From: Pseudomonas lini
GTDB lineage: Bacteria > Pseudomonadota > Gammaproteobacteria > Pseudomonadales > Pseudomonadaceae
Reading direction: 5' to 3'
Assembly: GCF_001042905.1 (NCBI RefSeq)
Contig: NZ_JYLB01000006.1
Location: forward strand, 434,001 to 498,000
DNA length: 64,000 nucleotides
Both the position numbers and the translations under genes were made by a program. The notes beneath the pieces are model-generated. The model searched no databases, was not told where the DNA came from, and was given only the letters and a program-made list of their open reading frames with translations. Positions 27,036 to 34,731 of the stretch are shown one piece after another (positions within the stretch are counted from its first letter, which is position 1; each line of letters begins with the position of its first letter).

Positions 27036-27920
27036 TCAGCCCTCGACGCGTAGCTCCTTGATGCGCCGGTCCTTCTCGATCCAGAGCTGGTTCACCCAGT
27101 TCTGGATTGTTTCGCGAAACGCCGCATCGTTTTCGTAATCGCCTTGCCACAGCGCCGGGTCCAGTTCGCGGGTCTGGATATCGATGATCACCCTCGGCAC
27201 GTTGCCGCTGATCAAATCCCAGAACCCTGGAATCTTCTGCTGTGGATACACCACTGTCACATCGAGAACGGCATCCAGCTGCTCACCCATCGCCGCCAGC
27301 ACAAAAGCCACGCCGCCAGCCTTGGGCTTGAGCAGGTGGGTGAACGGTGACTGCTGCTGGGCGCTTTTCGCCGAGGTGTATCGAGTGCCTTCCAGATAAT
27401 TGACCACCGTCACTGGCTGACGCTTGTACAACTCGCAGGCTTCTTTAGTGATCTCCAGATCCTTGCCGGCCAGCTCCGGGTTTTTGGCGAGGAATGCCTT
27501 GGTGTATCGCTTCATGAACGGATAGTCCAACGCCCACCAGGCCAGACCCAGGAATGGCACCCAGATCAATTCTTTCTTGAGGAAGAATTTGAAGAACGGC
27601 GTGCGCCGGTTAAGCGTCTGGATCAGTGCCGGAATATCGACCCAGGATTGATGGTTGCCGATCACCAGATACGAGGTGTCGCGGCGCAAATCATCGCCGC
27701 CGCGAATGTCCCATTGAGTGGGAATGCACAGCCGGAAGATCAGTTTGTCGATTTCGGCCCAGGTTTCGGCAATCCACATCACCGTCCAGGAGGCGTAATC
27801 GCGAAAGCGCCCGGTCAGGAGCAGTTTCAGCAGGGCGAACACCATCAAAGGCCCGAACAGCACCAGGGTGTTAAGCAACAGCAGCAGGGTAACGAAACAG
27901 CCGGTGAGCAGGCGGCGCAT
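27036..27920 (-). CDS. 1-acyl-glycerol-3-phosphate acyltransferase family protein (YihG-like)
   Basis: 294 residues. Two N-terminal hydrophobic segments are followed by the acyltransferase motif I NHQSWVD (about 92-98) and the motif III-like LEGTRYT (about 174-180) of the PlsC superfamily. The N-terminal membrane region and size resemble E. coli YihG, an inner-membrane lysophosphatidic-acid acyltransferase that is not the essential PlsC. The stop lies two bases from the DUF2780 stop. Confidence 0.85.
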   Translation of the reverse strand: MRRLLTGCFVTLLLLLNTLVLFGPLMVFALLKLLLTGRFRDYASWTVMWIAETWAEIDKLIFRLCIPTQWDIRGGDDLRRDTSYLVIGNHQSWVDIPALIQTLNRRTPFFKFFLKKELIWVPFLGLAWWALDYPFMKRYTKAFLAKNPELAGKDLEITKEACELYKRQPVTVVNYLEGTRYTSAKSAQQQSPFTHLLKPKAGGVAFVLAAMGEQLDAVLDVTVVYPQQKIPGFWDLISGNVPRVIIDIQTRELDPALWQGDYENDAAFRETIQNWVNQLWIEKDRRIKELRVEG

Positions 27921-28038
27921 AAGTAACTCTTGAAAGCGTTTGGGCGCGCCATGATAAGCAGCTTCGCATGGCAGGCCAAATCGGTGGTGACGAATGTTTC
28001 ACGTTTGTCTGGTTATGCTTCCAGCGTTATGAGTTCTC

Positions 28039-28172
28039 TGTGGCGAGGGGGCTTGCCCCCGTTGGAGGCCGAAGGACTCCCAAAACCAGGCCCTGCGATT
28101 TTTCAGGTACACCATATAGACCGTTTTACGACTGCTGCGCAGCCGAACGGGGGCAAGCCCCCTCGCCACAAA
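28039..28172. repeat. REP hairpin pair, TGGCGAGGGGGCTTGCCCCC family
   Basis: Two intact inverted arms about 85 bases apart in the divergent gap between the acyltransferase and protease-like genes. The remainder of this 334-base gap holds promoters that I cannot place precisely. Confidence 0.9.
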
Positions 28173-28254
28173 GGTGTGAGGCGGACCAACTATCGTTGTT
28201 TTTTACGGTCTAGAATTCGGCCATGCCTCCACATTCCCTAAGGAAGCCCCCTAC

Positions 28255-28761
28255 GTGAAATCTCTCCTTGCACTGCTTTCCCTCGTGGCCCTTCCAGTCC
28301 TGGCCGCCGAGCCGACCCTGTACGGGCGTTATGAATACATCGCGCTGCCGGAAATCGGCGGCGAAGTCCTCAAGGCCAAAATGGACACCGGCGCCCTGAC
28401 CGCGTCGCTGTCGGCCAAAGACATCGAAACCTTCACCCGCGATGGCGACGAGTGGGTGCGCTTCCGCCTCGCCACCAAAGGCGCCAGCAACGAGGTCTAC
28501 GAGCACAAGGTCGCGCGGATCAGCAAGATCAAGACCCGTTCCGAAGAAGACGACGATGACAAGGAAGCAATCGAACCCACCAAGCGGCCAGTGGTCGATC
28601 TGGAACTGTGCCTGGGCAACGTCAAGCGCACCGTTGAAGTCAACCTCACCGACCGCAGCAGCTTCAATTACCCGCTGCTGATCGGCGCCAAAGCCCTGCG
28701 TGAATTCGGTGCAGCGGTGAACCCGGCACGGCGTTTTACGGCAGACAAACCCGACTGCTGA
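28255..28761 (+). CDS. PF05618 'ATP-dependent zinc protease' / retropepsin-like periplasmic protein
   Basis: 168 residues with a GTG start (AAGGAAG eight bases upstream). A short signal peptide (KSLLALLSLVALPVLAAE) is followed by a small domain with the MDTGALTASL motif (D at about 43), a retropepsin-like D-T-G, and the closing PLLIGAKALREFG. These proteins are annotated as zinc proteases, but no HExxH is present; an aspartic-protease-like fold fits better. It ends 59 bases before creB. Confidence 0.75.
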   Translation: MKSLLALLSLVALPVLAAEPTLYGRYEYIALPEIGGEVLKAKMDTGALTASLSAKDIETFTRDGDEWVRFRLATKGASNEVYEHKVARISKIKTRSEEDDDDKEAIEPTKRPVVDLELCLGNVKRTVEVNLTDRSSFNYPLLIGAKALREFGAAVNPARRFTADKPDC

Positions 28762-28820
28762 TTGACGGCGAATCAGCCTTGGGGCACCGTTCGCCCACTT
28801 AACTAGCGGGCTCGGACGCC

Positions 28821-29501
28821 ATGCCTCATATCCTGATTGTCGAAGACGAAGCGGCGATTGCCGACACCCTGATTTTCGCCTTGCAGGGCGAGGGCTTTAC
28901 CACCACCTGGTTGAGCCTTGGCGCGGCGGCGCTTGAACATCAGCGCGCCACGCCGGCCGACCTGATCATCCTCGATATCGGCCTGCCAGACATCAGTGGC
29001 TTCGAGACCTGCAAGCAGTTGCGGCGTTTCAGCGAAGTGCCGGTGATTTTTCTCAGCGCCCGTGATGCAGAGATCGATCGGGTGGTGGGCCTGGAGATCG
29101 GTGCCGACGATTACGTGGTCAAACCGTTCAGCCCTCGGGAAGTGGCGGCACGGGTCCGGGCGATTCTCAAGCGCATGACGCCACGACCGGTGGCGGAGGT
29201 GGCGTCAGCGCTGTTTCGCATCGACAGTGAACGGGTGCAGATCAGCTATCGCAGTCAGCCCCTGAGCCTGACTCGCCATGAGTTTCGTTTGCTGCAATGC
29301 CTGCTCGAGCAACCTGAGCGAGTCTTCAGCCGCGAGCAATTGCTCGATGCACTGGGTGTGGCCGCCGATGCCGGCTACGAGCGCAGCATCGACAGCCACA
29401 TCAAGAGCGTGCGCGCCAAATTGCGCCAGGTGAAGGCCGACGCCGAGCCGATCCAGACCCATCGTGGCCTCGGTTACAGCTATAGCCCGGGACATAGCTG
29501 A
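28821..29501 (+). CDS. creB: Two-component response regulator CreB
   Basis: 226 residues. The receiver domain has the acidic pocket E8-D9, phosphoacceptor D52 (LDIGLPDISG) and K in VVKPF. A C-terminal OmpR-type winged helix covers about 130-222 with the RGLGYSY ending. The last base overlaps the creC start (TGATG). In pseudomonads CreBC responds to penicillin-binding-protein inhibition and controls creD. Confidence 0.92.
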   Translation: MPHILIVEDEAAIADTLIFALQGEGFTTTWLSLGAAALEHQRATPADLIILDIGLPDISGFETCKQLRRFSEVPVIFLSARDAEIDRVVGLEIGADDYVVKPFSPREVAARVRAILKRMTPRPVAEVASALFRIDSERVQISYRSQPLSLTRHEFRLLQCLLEQPERVFSREQLLDALGVAADAGYERSIDSHIKSVRAKLRQVKADAEPIQTHRGLGYSYSPGHS

Positions 29502-30928
29502 TGCCACTGGGGATTCGGATTTTTCTGGTCTACGTGCTGTTCATCGGCCTGACCGGCTACTTCGTGCTCAACACCGTGATGGAAGAAATCCGCCCTGGCG
29601 TGCGCCAGTCCACCGAAGAAACCCTGGTGGACACCGCCAACCTGATGGCCGAGATCCTGCGCGACGACTTCAAGGCCGGCACCCTCAGCCAGAACCGCTG
29701 GCCCGAGTTGCTCAAGGCTTACGGTGAACGGCAACCGAAGGCGAATATCTGGGGCATGCCGAAGAATCAGGTCAACCACCGGATTTACGTCACCGATGCC
29801 AAGGGCATTGTGGTGCTGGATTCCAGCGGCATCGCGGTGGGCCAGGACTACTCACGCTGGAACGACGTTTACCTGACCTTGCGCGGCGAGTACGGCGCTC
29901 GTTCGACGCGCAGCAACCCGGATGATTCGAACTCGTCGGTGATGCACGTCGGTGCGCCGATTCGTGACAACGGTCAGATTATCGGTGTGGTGACAGTGGC
30001 CAAACCCAACAGCTCGCTGCAGCCCTACGTTGACCGCACCGAGCGGCGATTGCTGATTTATGGCGCCGGGTTGATTGGCCTCGGTTTGCTGTTCGGTGCG
30101 CTGTTGTCGTGGTGGTTGAGCGCGGCACTGCGGCGGTTGACGGCGTATGCCCAGGCAGTCAGCGAAGGCCGGCGGGTCGAGGTGCCGCATTATCGTGGCG
30201 GCGAACTGGAGCAACTGGCCACGGCGGTGGAGCAGATGCGCACCCAGCTTGAAGGCAAAGCCTACGTCGAGCGTTATGTGCACACCCTGACCCATGAATT
30301 GAAAAGCCCGCTGGCGGCGATTCGTGGTGCGGCGGAACTACTGCAAGGCGAGATGCCGCTGGCTCAGCAGCAGCGATTCGTCAGCAACATCGACAGCGAA
30401 AGTGCGCGCATGCAGCAGTTGATCGAACGGCTGTTGAACCTCGCGCAGGTGGAACAGCGCCAAGGGCTGGAAGAGCGGGTGGCCGTGCCGTTGGCGGATC
30501 TGGTAGATGAGCTGTTGAGCGCGCAGGCTGCGCGAATCGAAGGCAAGCAGTTGCATGTGGAACTGCACATTGCAGCGGATCTGAATCTGCTCGGCGAACC
30601 GTTTCTGTTGCGTCAGGCGCTGGGCAATCTGCTGGAGAATGCCTTGGACTTCACCCCGGCTCGAGGCGTGCTGCGCTTGCGCGCCGAACGAGTCGGTGAG
30701 CAGATTGAGTTCAGGCTGTTCAACCAGGCCGAGGCGATTCCCGACTATGCATTGCCGCGCTTGAGCGAGCGTTTCTACTCACTACCGCGTCCGGACAGTG
30801 GGCGTAAAAGTACGGGGTTGGGGCTTAACTTCGTTGAAGAAGTGGTTAAGTTGCATGGCGGGGCGATGAGTATCGGTAATGTCGAGGGCGGTGTTGAAGT
30901 AAGTCTGCGTTTGCCTGCAGACCGCTAA
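29501..30928 (+). CDS. creC: Sensor histidine kinase CreC
   Basis: 475 residues. TM1 is at about 5-25 and TM2 at about 182-205 with a periplasmic PAS/Cache-like sensor between them. A HAMP segment follows, then HisKA with H265 in LTHELKSP, an N-box (NLLENALDF) and a G-box (KSTGLGLNFVEEVV). It is translationally coupled with creB. Confidence 0.92.
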   Translation: MPLGIRIFLVYVLFIGLTGYFVLNTVMEEIRPGVRQSTEETLVDTANLMAEILRDDFKAGTLSQNRWPELLKAYGERQPKANIWGMPKNQVNHRIYVTDAKGIVVLDSSGIAVGQDYSRWNDVYLTLRGEYGARSTRSNPDDSNSSVMHVGAPIRDNGQIIGVVTVAKPNSSLQPYVDRTERRLLIYGAGLIGLGLLFGALLSWWLSAALRRLTAYAQAVSEGRRVEVPHYRGGELEQLATAVEQMRTQLEGKAYVERYVHTLTHELKSPLAAIRGAAELLQGEMPLAQQQRFVSNIDSESARMQQLIERLLNLAQVEQRQGLEERVAVPLADLVDELLSAQAARIEGKQLHVELHIAADLNLLGEPFLLRQALGNLLENALDFTPARGVLRLRAERVGEQIEFRLFNQAEAIPDYALPRLSERFYSLPRPDSGRKSTGLGLNFVEEVVKLHGGAMSIGNVEGGVEVSLRLPADR

Positions 30929-31002
30929 AGATCGCAGCCTTCGGCAGCTCCTACAGGAGTCCGCGCTCGGCGTAGGAGCTGCCGTAGGCTGCGATCTTTT
31001 TT
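30927..31002. repeat. Inverted repeat, TAGGAGCTGCCGAAGGCTGC family
   Basis: Starts at the creC stop codon. The hairpin ends in a T run (GCGATCTTTTTT), so it may also act as a terminator between creC and creD. Confidence 0.88.
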
Positions 31003-31087
31003 AAACTCCACACACTCTCCACATTCCCCCCATAAAACTCCCACACACCGACCCCAGACTTTCCCCATCCAAACAGGGAGAGTCCCC

Positions 31088-32458
31088 ATGAACCGTAGCC
31101 TGACCCTAAAACTCGGGGCGATTGCCCTTTTGATTCTATTGCTGCTGATCCCGTTGCTGATGATCAACGGCGTGATCCAGGATCGGCAACAACTGCGCGA
31201 CGGTGTGCTCGAAGACATCGCCCGCAGTTCCAGCTACAGCCAGCAACTGAGCGGTCCGCTGATGGTGGTGCCCTATCGCAAAACGGTACGCACCTGGAAA
31301 ACCAACGAAAAAACCAACCAGCGTTATCAGGACGTCGGAGAGGAACGCGGGCGTTTGTATTTCCTGCCGGAGCGCTTCGAACTGGACGGCCAGGTCCAGA
31401 CCGAACTGCGCGCCCGGGGTATCTACGAGGCGCGGCTGTTTCATGCTGACAACCGCATCAGCGGGCATTTCTCGGTCCCGGCACAACTGGGCATCAAGGA
31501 GGACTTCGCCGATTACCGCTTCGATCAACCGTTCCTGGCCGTTGGCATCAGCGACATTCGCGGCATTGAGAATGCATTGAAACTCGAACTCAATGGCCAG
31601 AGCCTGGACTTTGTACCTGGTAGCCAGGTGGGCTGGTTGGGCGAGGGTGTGCACGTGACGCTGCCGGCCCTGAACACCCAACAGGCTACGGAACTGGCCT
31701 TCGGTTTCGACTTGCGCCTGCAAGGCACCGGCCAGTTGCAGATTCTCCCGGTGGGCAAGACCAGCAAGGTTTCACTGGCCGCCAATTGGCCTCATCCCAG
31801 CTTCATCGGCAACTACCTGCCGGCCCAGCGTGAAATCACCGATCAGGGTTTCACCGCCAATTGGCAAACCTCGTTTTTCTCCACCAACCTGCAAGAGGCA
31901 CTGAACAGTTGCGTGTCTGGCGGCCAGTGCGAGGCGTTCAGCGGTCGCAGCTTCGGCGTGAGTTTCATCGACCCGGTGGACCAGTACCTGAAAAGCGACC
32001 GGGCAATCAAATACGCGTTGCTGTTCATCGTCCTGACCTTCGCCGGTTTCTTCCTCTTCGAAGTGCTGAAAAGCCTGGCGGTACACCCGGTGCAATATGC
32101 GCTGGTAGGCGTGGCGCTGGCGTTTTTCTACCTGTTGCTGTTGTCGCTGTCCGAGCACATTGGCTTTGCCTTGGCATATCTGCTGTCGGCGAGTGGTTGT
32201 GTGCTGTTGATCGGCTTCTATGTCTGCCATGTGCTGCGCAGCGTGCATCACGGTTTGAGTTTTTCGGCGGGACTGGCGGCGTTGTATGGCTTGCTCTATG
32301 GCTTGCTGAGTGCCGAGGATTACGCGCTGTTGATGGGCTCTCTGCTGTTGTTCGGGCTGCTGGGCGTGTTCATGGTGCTGACCCGCAAGCTGGACTGGTA
32401 CGGGATCGGGCAGAAAACCGCCAAGCCGCTGGCCTTTGATATTGGAGCCGTGGAATGA
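31088..32458 (+). CDS. creD: Inner membrane protein CreD
   Basis: 456 residues. An N-terminal membrane segment (about 7-27) is followed by a large periplasmic domain and five or more membrane segments from about 300 on (FIVLTFAGFFLFEVLKSLAVHP is CreD-like). It is the classic CreBC target, linked to envelope integrity and beta-lactam tolerance. It has its own gap and GGGAGAG ribosome-binding site. I see no TTCAC-N6-TTCAC cre tag in the 85 bases before it. Confidence 0.92.
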   Translation: MNRSLTLKLGAIALLILLLLIPLLMINGVIQDRQQLRDGVLEDIARSSSYSQQLSGPLMVVPYRKTVRTWKTNEKTNQRYQDVGEERGRLYFLPERFELDGQVQTELRARGIYEARLFHADNRISGHFSVPAQLGIKEDFADYRFDQPFLAVGISDIRGIENALKLELNGQSLDFVPGSQVGWLGEGVHVTLPALNTQQATELAFGFDLRLQGTGQLQILPVGKTSKVSLAANWPHPSFIGNYLPAQREITDQGFTANWQTSFFSTNLQEALNSCVSGGQCEAFSGRSFGVSFIDPVDQYLKSDRAIKYALLFIVLTFAGFFLFEVLKSLAVHPVQYALVGVALAFFYLLLLSLSEHIGFALAYLLSASGCVLLIGFYVCHVLRSVHHGLSFSAGLAALYGLLYGLLSAEDYALLMGSLLLFGLLGVFMVLTRKLDWYGIGQKTAKPLAFDIGAVE

Positions 32459-32679
32459 GCCGGTCGTTGGGGTTGCGCGAGGATCAGCGGGTGGGGGAGG
32501 TGTTGGCGACGCGCATTGCCGGGTTGTTTGCACTGAGATCAAAAGATCGCAGCCTGCGGCAGCTCCTACAGGAGCACGCGTTCGGCGTAGGAGCTGCCGA
32601 AGGCTGCGATCTTCTGAGGCCGGTATGGCCGACCAAAGATCAAACCTTGGGCATCGTCGCAATCATCGAAGGCCGCTGA
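32455..32679 (+). other. Doubtful 74-codon ORF overlapping the creD stop and containing a REP element
   Basis: ATGA overlap with creD, then about 27 codons of sequence (MSRSLGLREDQRVGEVLATR) before the frame enters the repeat at 32539 and runs 40 bases into the convergent GST gene. It could be the 5' remnant of a lost gene that a REP interrupted, or chance. I do not count it as a gene. Confidence 0.2.
32539..32614. repeat. Inverted repeat, TAGGAGCTGCCGAAGGCTGC family
   Basis: Arms of about 33 bases with a short centre, between creD and the convergent GST gene. Confidence 0.9.
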
Positions 32680-33269
32680 CTCACCTCAAAGTACCACTCT
32701 GCCAGCTTCGGATTCTCTTTGCGCCATTCCAGATCCGGATGGCGCAGATCCAGATAACCCAAGGCACAGGCCACACTGATCGCCGCCACATCGAAATGGC
32801 TGGTCAGCTCGGCAATCGCGTCGGCCTCCAGCAACGCCAGGGCGCGACGAATCTTGTCGCGCTGACTGTCGAGCCATTCGTCCCAGTGCTTTTCCGGGGT
32901 GCGCAGGGCCACTTCATAGCGAACCATCACCGCGGCATCCATGATCCCGTCTGCCAGAGAGGCCAGGGTCAGGCGCCGCCAGCGTGCCGAGCCGTCGCGA
33001 GGGATCAGCGGATTGCCAACGTGCTGATGATCGAGATAGTCGAGGATCACCCGGCTGTCGTACAACACATTGCCATCGGCCAGGCGCAGGGCTGGAATCT
33101 TGCCCAGCGGGTTGTCTTCGTTGAGGGCCAGATCCGGGCTGACCGGCGTGAGCTGGCTGGCTTGCAGCGCCACGCGGTTCGTTTGACCGGTTTCGTGCAG
33201 CAGCACCATGACTTTGCGAACGAAGGGTGATGCGGGGTTGTGGAACAAGGTCATGCTGGGAACGGACAT
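32640..33269 (-). CDS. Glutathione S-transferase family protein
   Basis: 209 residues. An N-terminal thioredoxin-like domain (LFHNPASPFVRKVMVLLHE, then NPLGKIPAL and LYDSRVILDYLD, about 8-80) is followed by the helical GST C-domain with DVAAISVACALGYLDLR. The serine in SPFVRK replaces the Tyr/Ser activators of other classes. The start at 33269 has GAG nine bases upstream; an ATG five codons later is possible. The substrate is unknown. Confidence 0.85.
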   Translation of the reverse strand: MSVPSMTLFHNPASPFVRKVMVLLHETGQTNRVALQASQLTPVSPDLALNEDNPLGKIPALRLADGNVLYDSRVILDYLDHQHVGNPLIPRDGSARWRRLTLASLADGIMDAAVMVRYEVALRTPEKHWDEWLDSQRDKIRRALALLEADAIAELTSHFDVAAISVACALGYLDLRHPDLEWRKENPKLAEWYFEVSQRPSMIATMPKV

Positions 33270-33352
33270 GGCGACGATCTCAATCGTGGGCAGTGTCGGC
33301 AGCATAGCGCGTTGACCCGATAGCTCAAGATGGCTTTAACCCTTGTAGGTTT

Positions 33353-33532
33353 TTAGTGGCGTTGCAGAAATCCGCGCAAGGCGAGGACCGCGGGGATCCC
33401 CAAGCCAAGCCAGCTCAATGCGTCCCAAACGCCATCGCCCAGCAACGCGGCAAACAGCCCCGCGGCGCTGAGCAGGGCGATGACGGTGGGCGTGGCGAAG
33501 ACCTTCCAGAAACTCGACTGTCTCGGTCTCAT
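33353..33532 (-). CDS. Small membrane protein downstream of the PepSY gene
   Basis: 59 residues. It has two hydrophobic segments (TPTVIALLSAAGLFAALLG and DALSWLGLGIPAVLAL) and a basic N-terminus (MRPRQ). The ATG overlaps the PepSY stop by four bases, so the two are co-translated. It probably works with the PepSY protein in the inner membrane; no function is known to me. Confidence 0.7.
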   Translation of the reverse strand: MRPRQSSFWKVFATPTVIALLSAAGLFAALLGDGVWDALSWLGLGIPAVLALRGFLQRH

Positions 33533-34659
33533 GCCGGACTCTCCGCGTTTTCGAGTACAGGTTTCGCGACCTTGCGCCGCACTACCCACAAATAAACCCC
33601 ACTGCCGAGCACGATGATGGTCAGTACATCGAGGGTCGCCCAGAGGATTTTCATCGGCATGCCGCCGTAATCACCGAAGTGCAGCGGCTGCGACATGCCC
33701 ATGGCGTCCATGTACCACGGCCGTTCGGCCATCGCCGTGACTTGCAGAGTGCTCGCGTCGATCAGCACCGGCGTCAGCAGGTGCGAGGTCAGGTGGGTGC
33801 TGCCTTTCATGAACACTGCGTAATGGTGTTCGCTGGAAAACCGCGTGCCGGGGAAGGCGATGAAATCGGGCTGCATGCCCGGCGCGACTTCTTTGGCGAT
33901 GTCGAGTAAGCGGGTCGCAGGCGCCAATTGACTCAGCGGTGGCGCATCGCGGTAAGGCGCGATCATCGCGCTCAGGCTGTCGTTGCGCCACGCGGCGATC
34001 AGCAAGTCGGCACAGGCACTGATCACGCCGGTCACGCCGACCACCAGGGCCCAGGTGAGCGTCACCACGCCGATCAGGTTATGCAGGTCGAGCCAGCGCA
34101 GGCGGGTGGATTTGTCGTGGCGCACGGTGGCGAACTTCAAACGCCGCATGAACGGCAGGTACAGCACCGTTCCAGAAACAATCGCCAGCACAAACAGAAT
34201 CCCCATGAACGCCAGCAGCAACTTGCCCGGCAGGCCGGCGAACATGTCCACGTGCAAACGCAACATGACCATCATCAGCCCGCCATTGGCCGATGGCATC
34301 TCCAATGCTTCGCCGGTGCGGGCGTCGAGCATGAAAGTGTGGGACGAGTTCGGCTCGGTGCCGGCGGTGGGCGCCATGATTGTGATCACGCCGTTGGGGT
34401 CTTCTTCGTCGTAGCCGAAATACTGCATGACCTCGCCAGGACGATGCTTTTCAGCCGCTTGCACCAACTGCTGCAAATTCAGCTGCGGGGTATCGGCCGG
34501 CATCGATTTCAACTCGGCGGCATCGCCCAGCAGATGGTCGATCTCGTGGTGGAAGATCAACGGCAGGCCGGTCAGCGCCAGCATCAGCAGGAATGCCGTG
34601 CAGATCAGGCTGGTCCAGGTATGGATGCAGGACCAGCGGCGGATGGTTTTGCTTTTCAT
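33529..34659 (-). CDS. PepSY-associated membrane protein, possible siderophore reductase
   Basis: 376 residues. Four membrane segments are spaced like PepSY_TM proteins (about 12-35, 137-160, 185-210, 335-360), with histidines in HTWTSL, HNLIGV and LRWLDLH that could bind haem. The long periplasmic loops carry PepSY-like sequence. Relatives beside siderophore receptors (FoxB, FhuF-like roles) reduce iron from siderophores in the periplasm or membrane. AAGG precedes the ATG. It sits 72 bases after the receptor gene. Confidence 0.8.
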   Translation of the reverse strand: MKSKTIRRWSCIHTWTSLICTAFLLMLALTGLPLIFHHEIDHLLGDAAELKSMPADTPQLNLQQLVQAAEKHRPGEVMQYFGYDEEDPNGVITIMAPTAGTEPNSSHTFMLDARTGEALEMPSANGGLMMVMLRLHVDMFAGLPGKLLLAFMGILFVLAIVSGTVLYLPFMRRLKFATVRHDKSTRLRWLDLHNLIGVVTLTWALVVGVTGVISACADLLIAAWRNDSLSAMIAPYRDAPPLSQLAPATRLLDIAKEVAPGMQPDFIAFPGTRFSSEHHYAVFMKGSTHLTSHLLTPVLIDASTLQVTAMAERPWYMDAMGMSQPLHFGDYGGMPMKILWATLDVLTIIVLGSGVYLWVVRRKVAKPVLENAESPA

Positions 34660-34683
34660 TTCATGGCCTTCAGAAAGACCAAA

Positions 34684-34702
34684 GCCGTCCTCGAAGGACG
34701 GC
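34684..34702 (-). terminator. GCCGTCCT hairpin between receptor and PepSY gene
   Basis: Perfect stem GCCGTCCT with a three-base loop. The minus-strand side is followed by GGCTTTGGTCTTTC, a weak T tract, so it may attenuate rather than stop transcription from the receptor gene. Confidence 0.5.
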
Positions 34703-34731
34703 CTGGTCGTGGCGCGTGTCAGTTCAGGCGA

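Noticed and set aside
31003..31087. Cre tag (TTCAC-N6-TTCAC) before creD
   Set aside because: No two TTCAC half-sites with that spacing are present on the plus strand in this gap.
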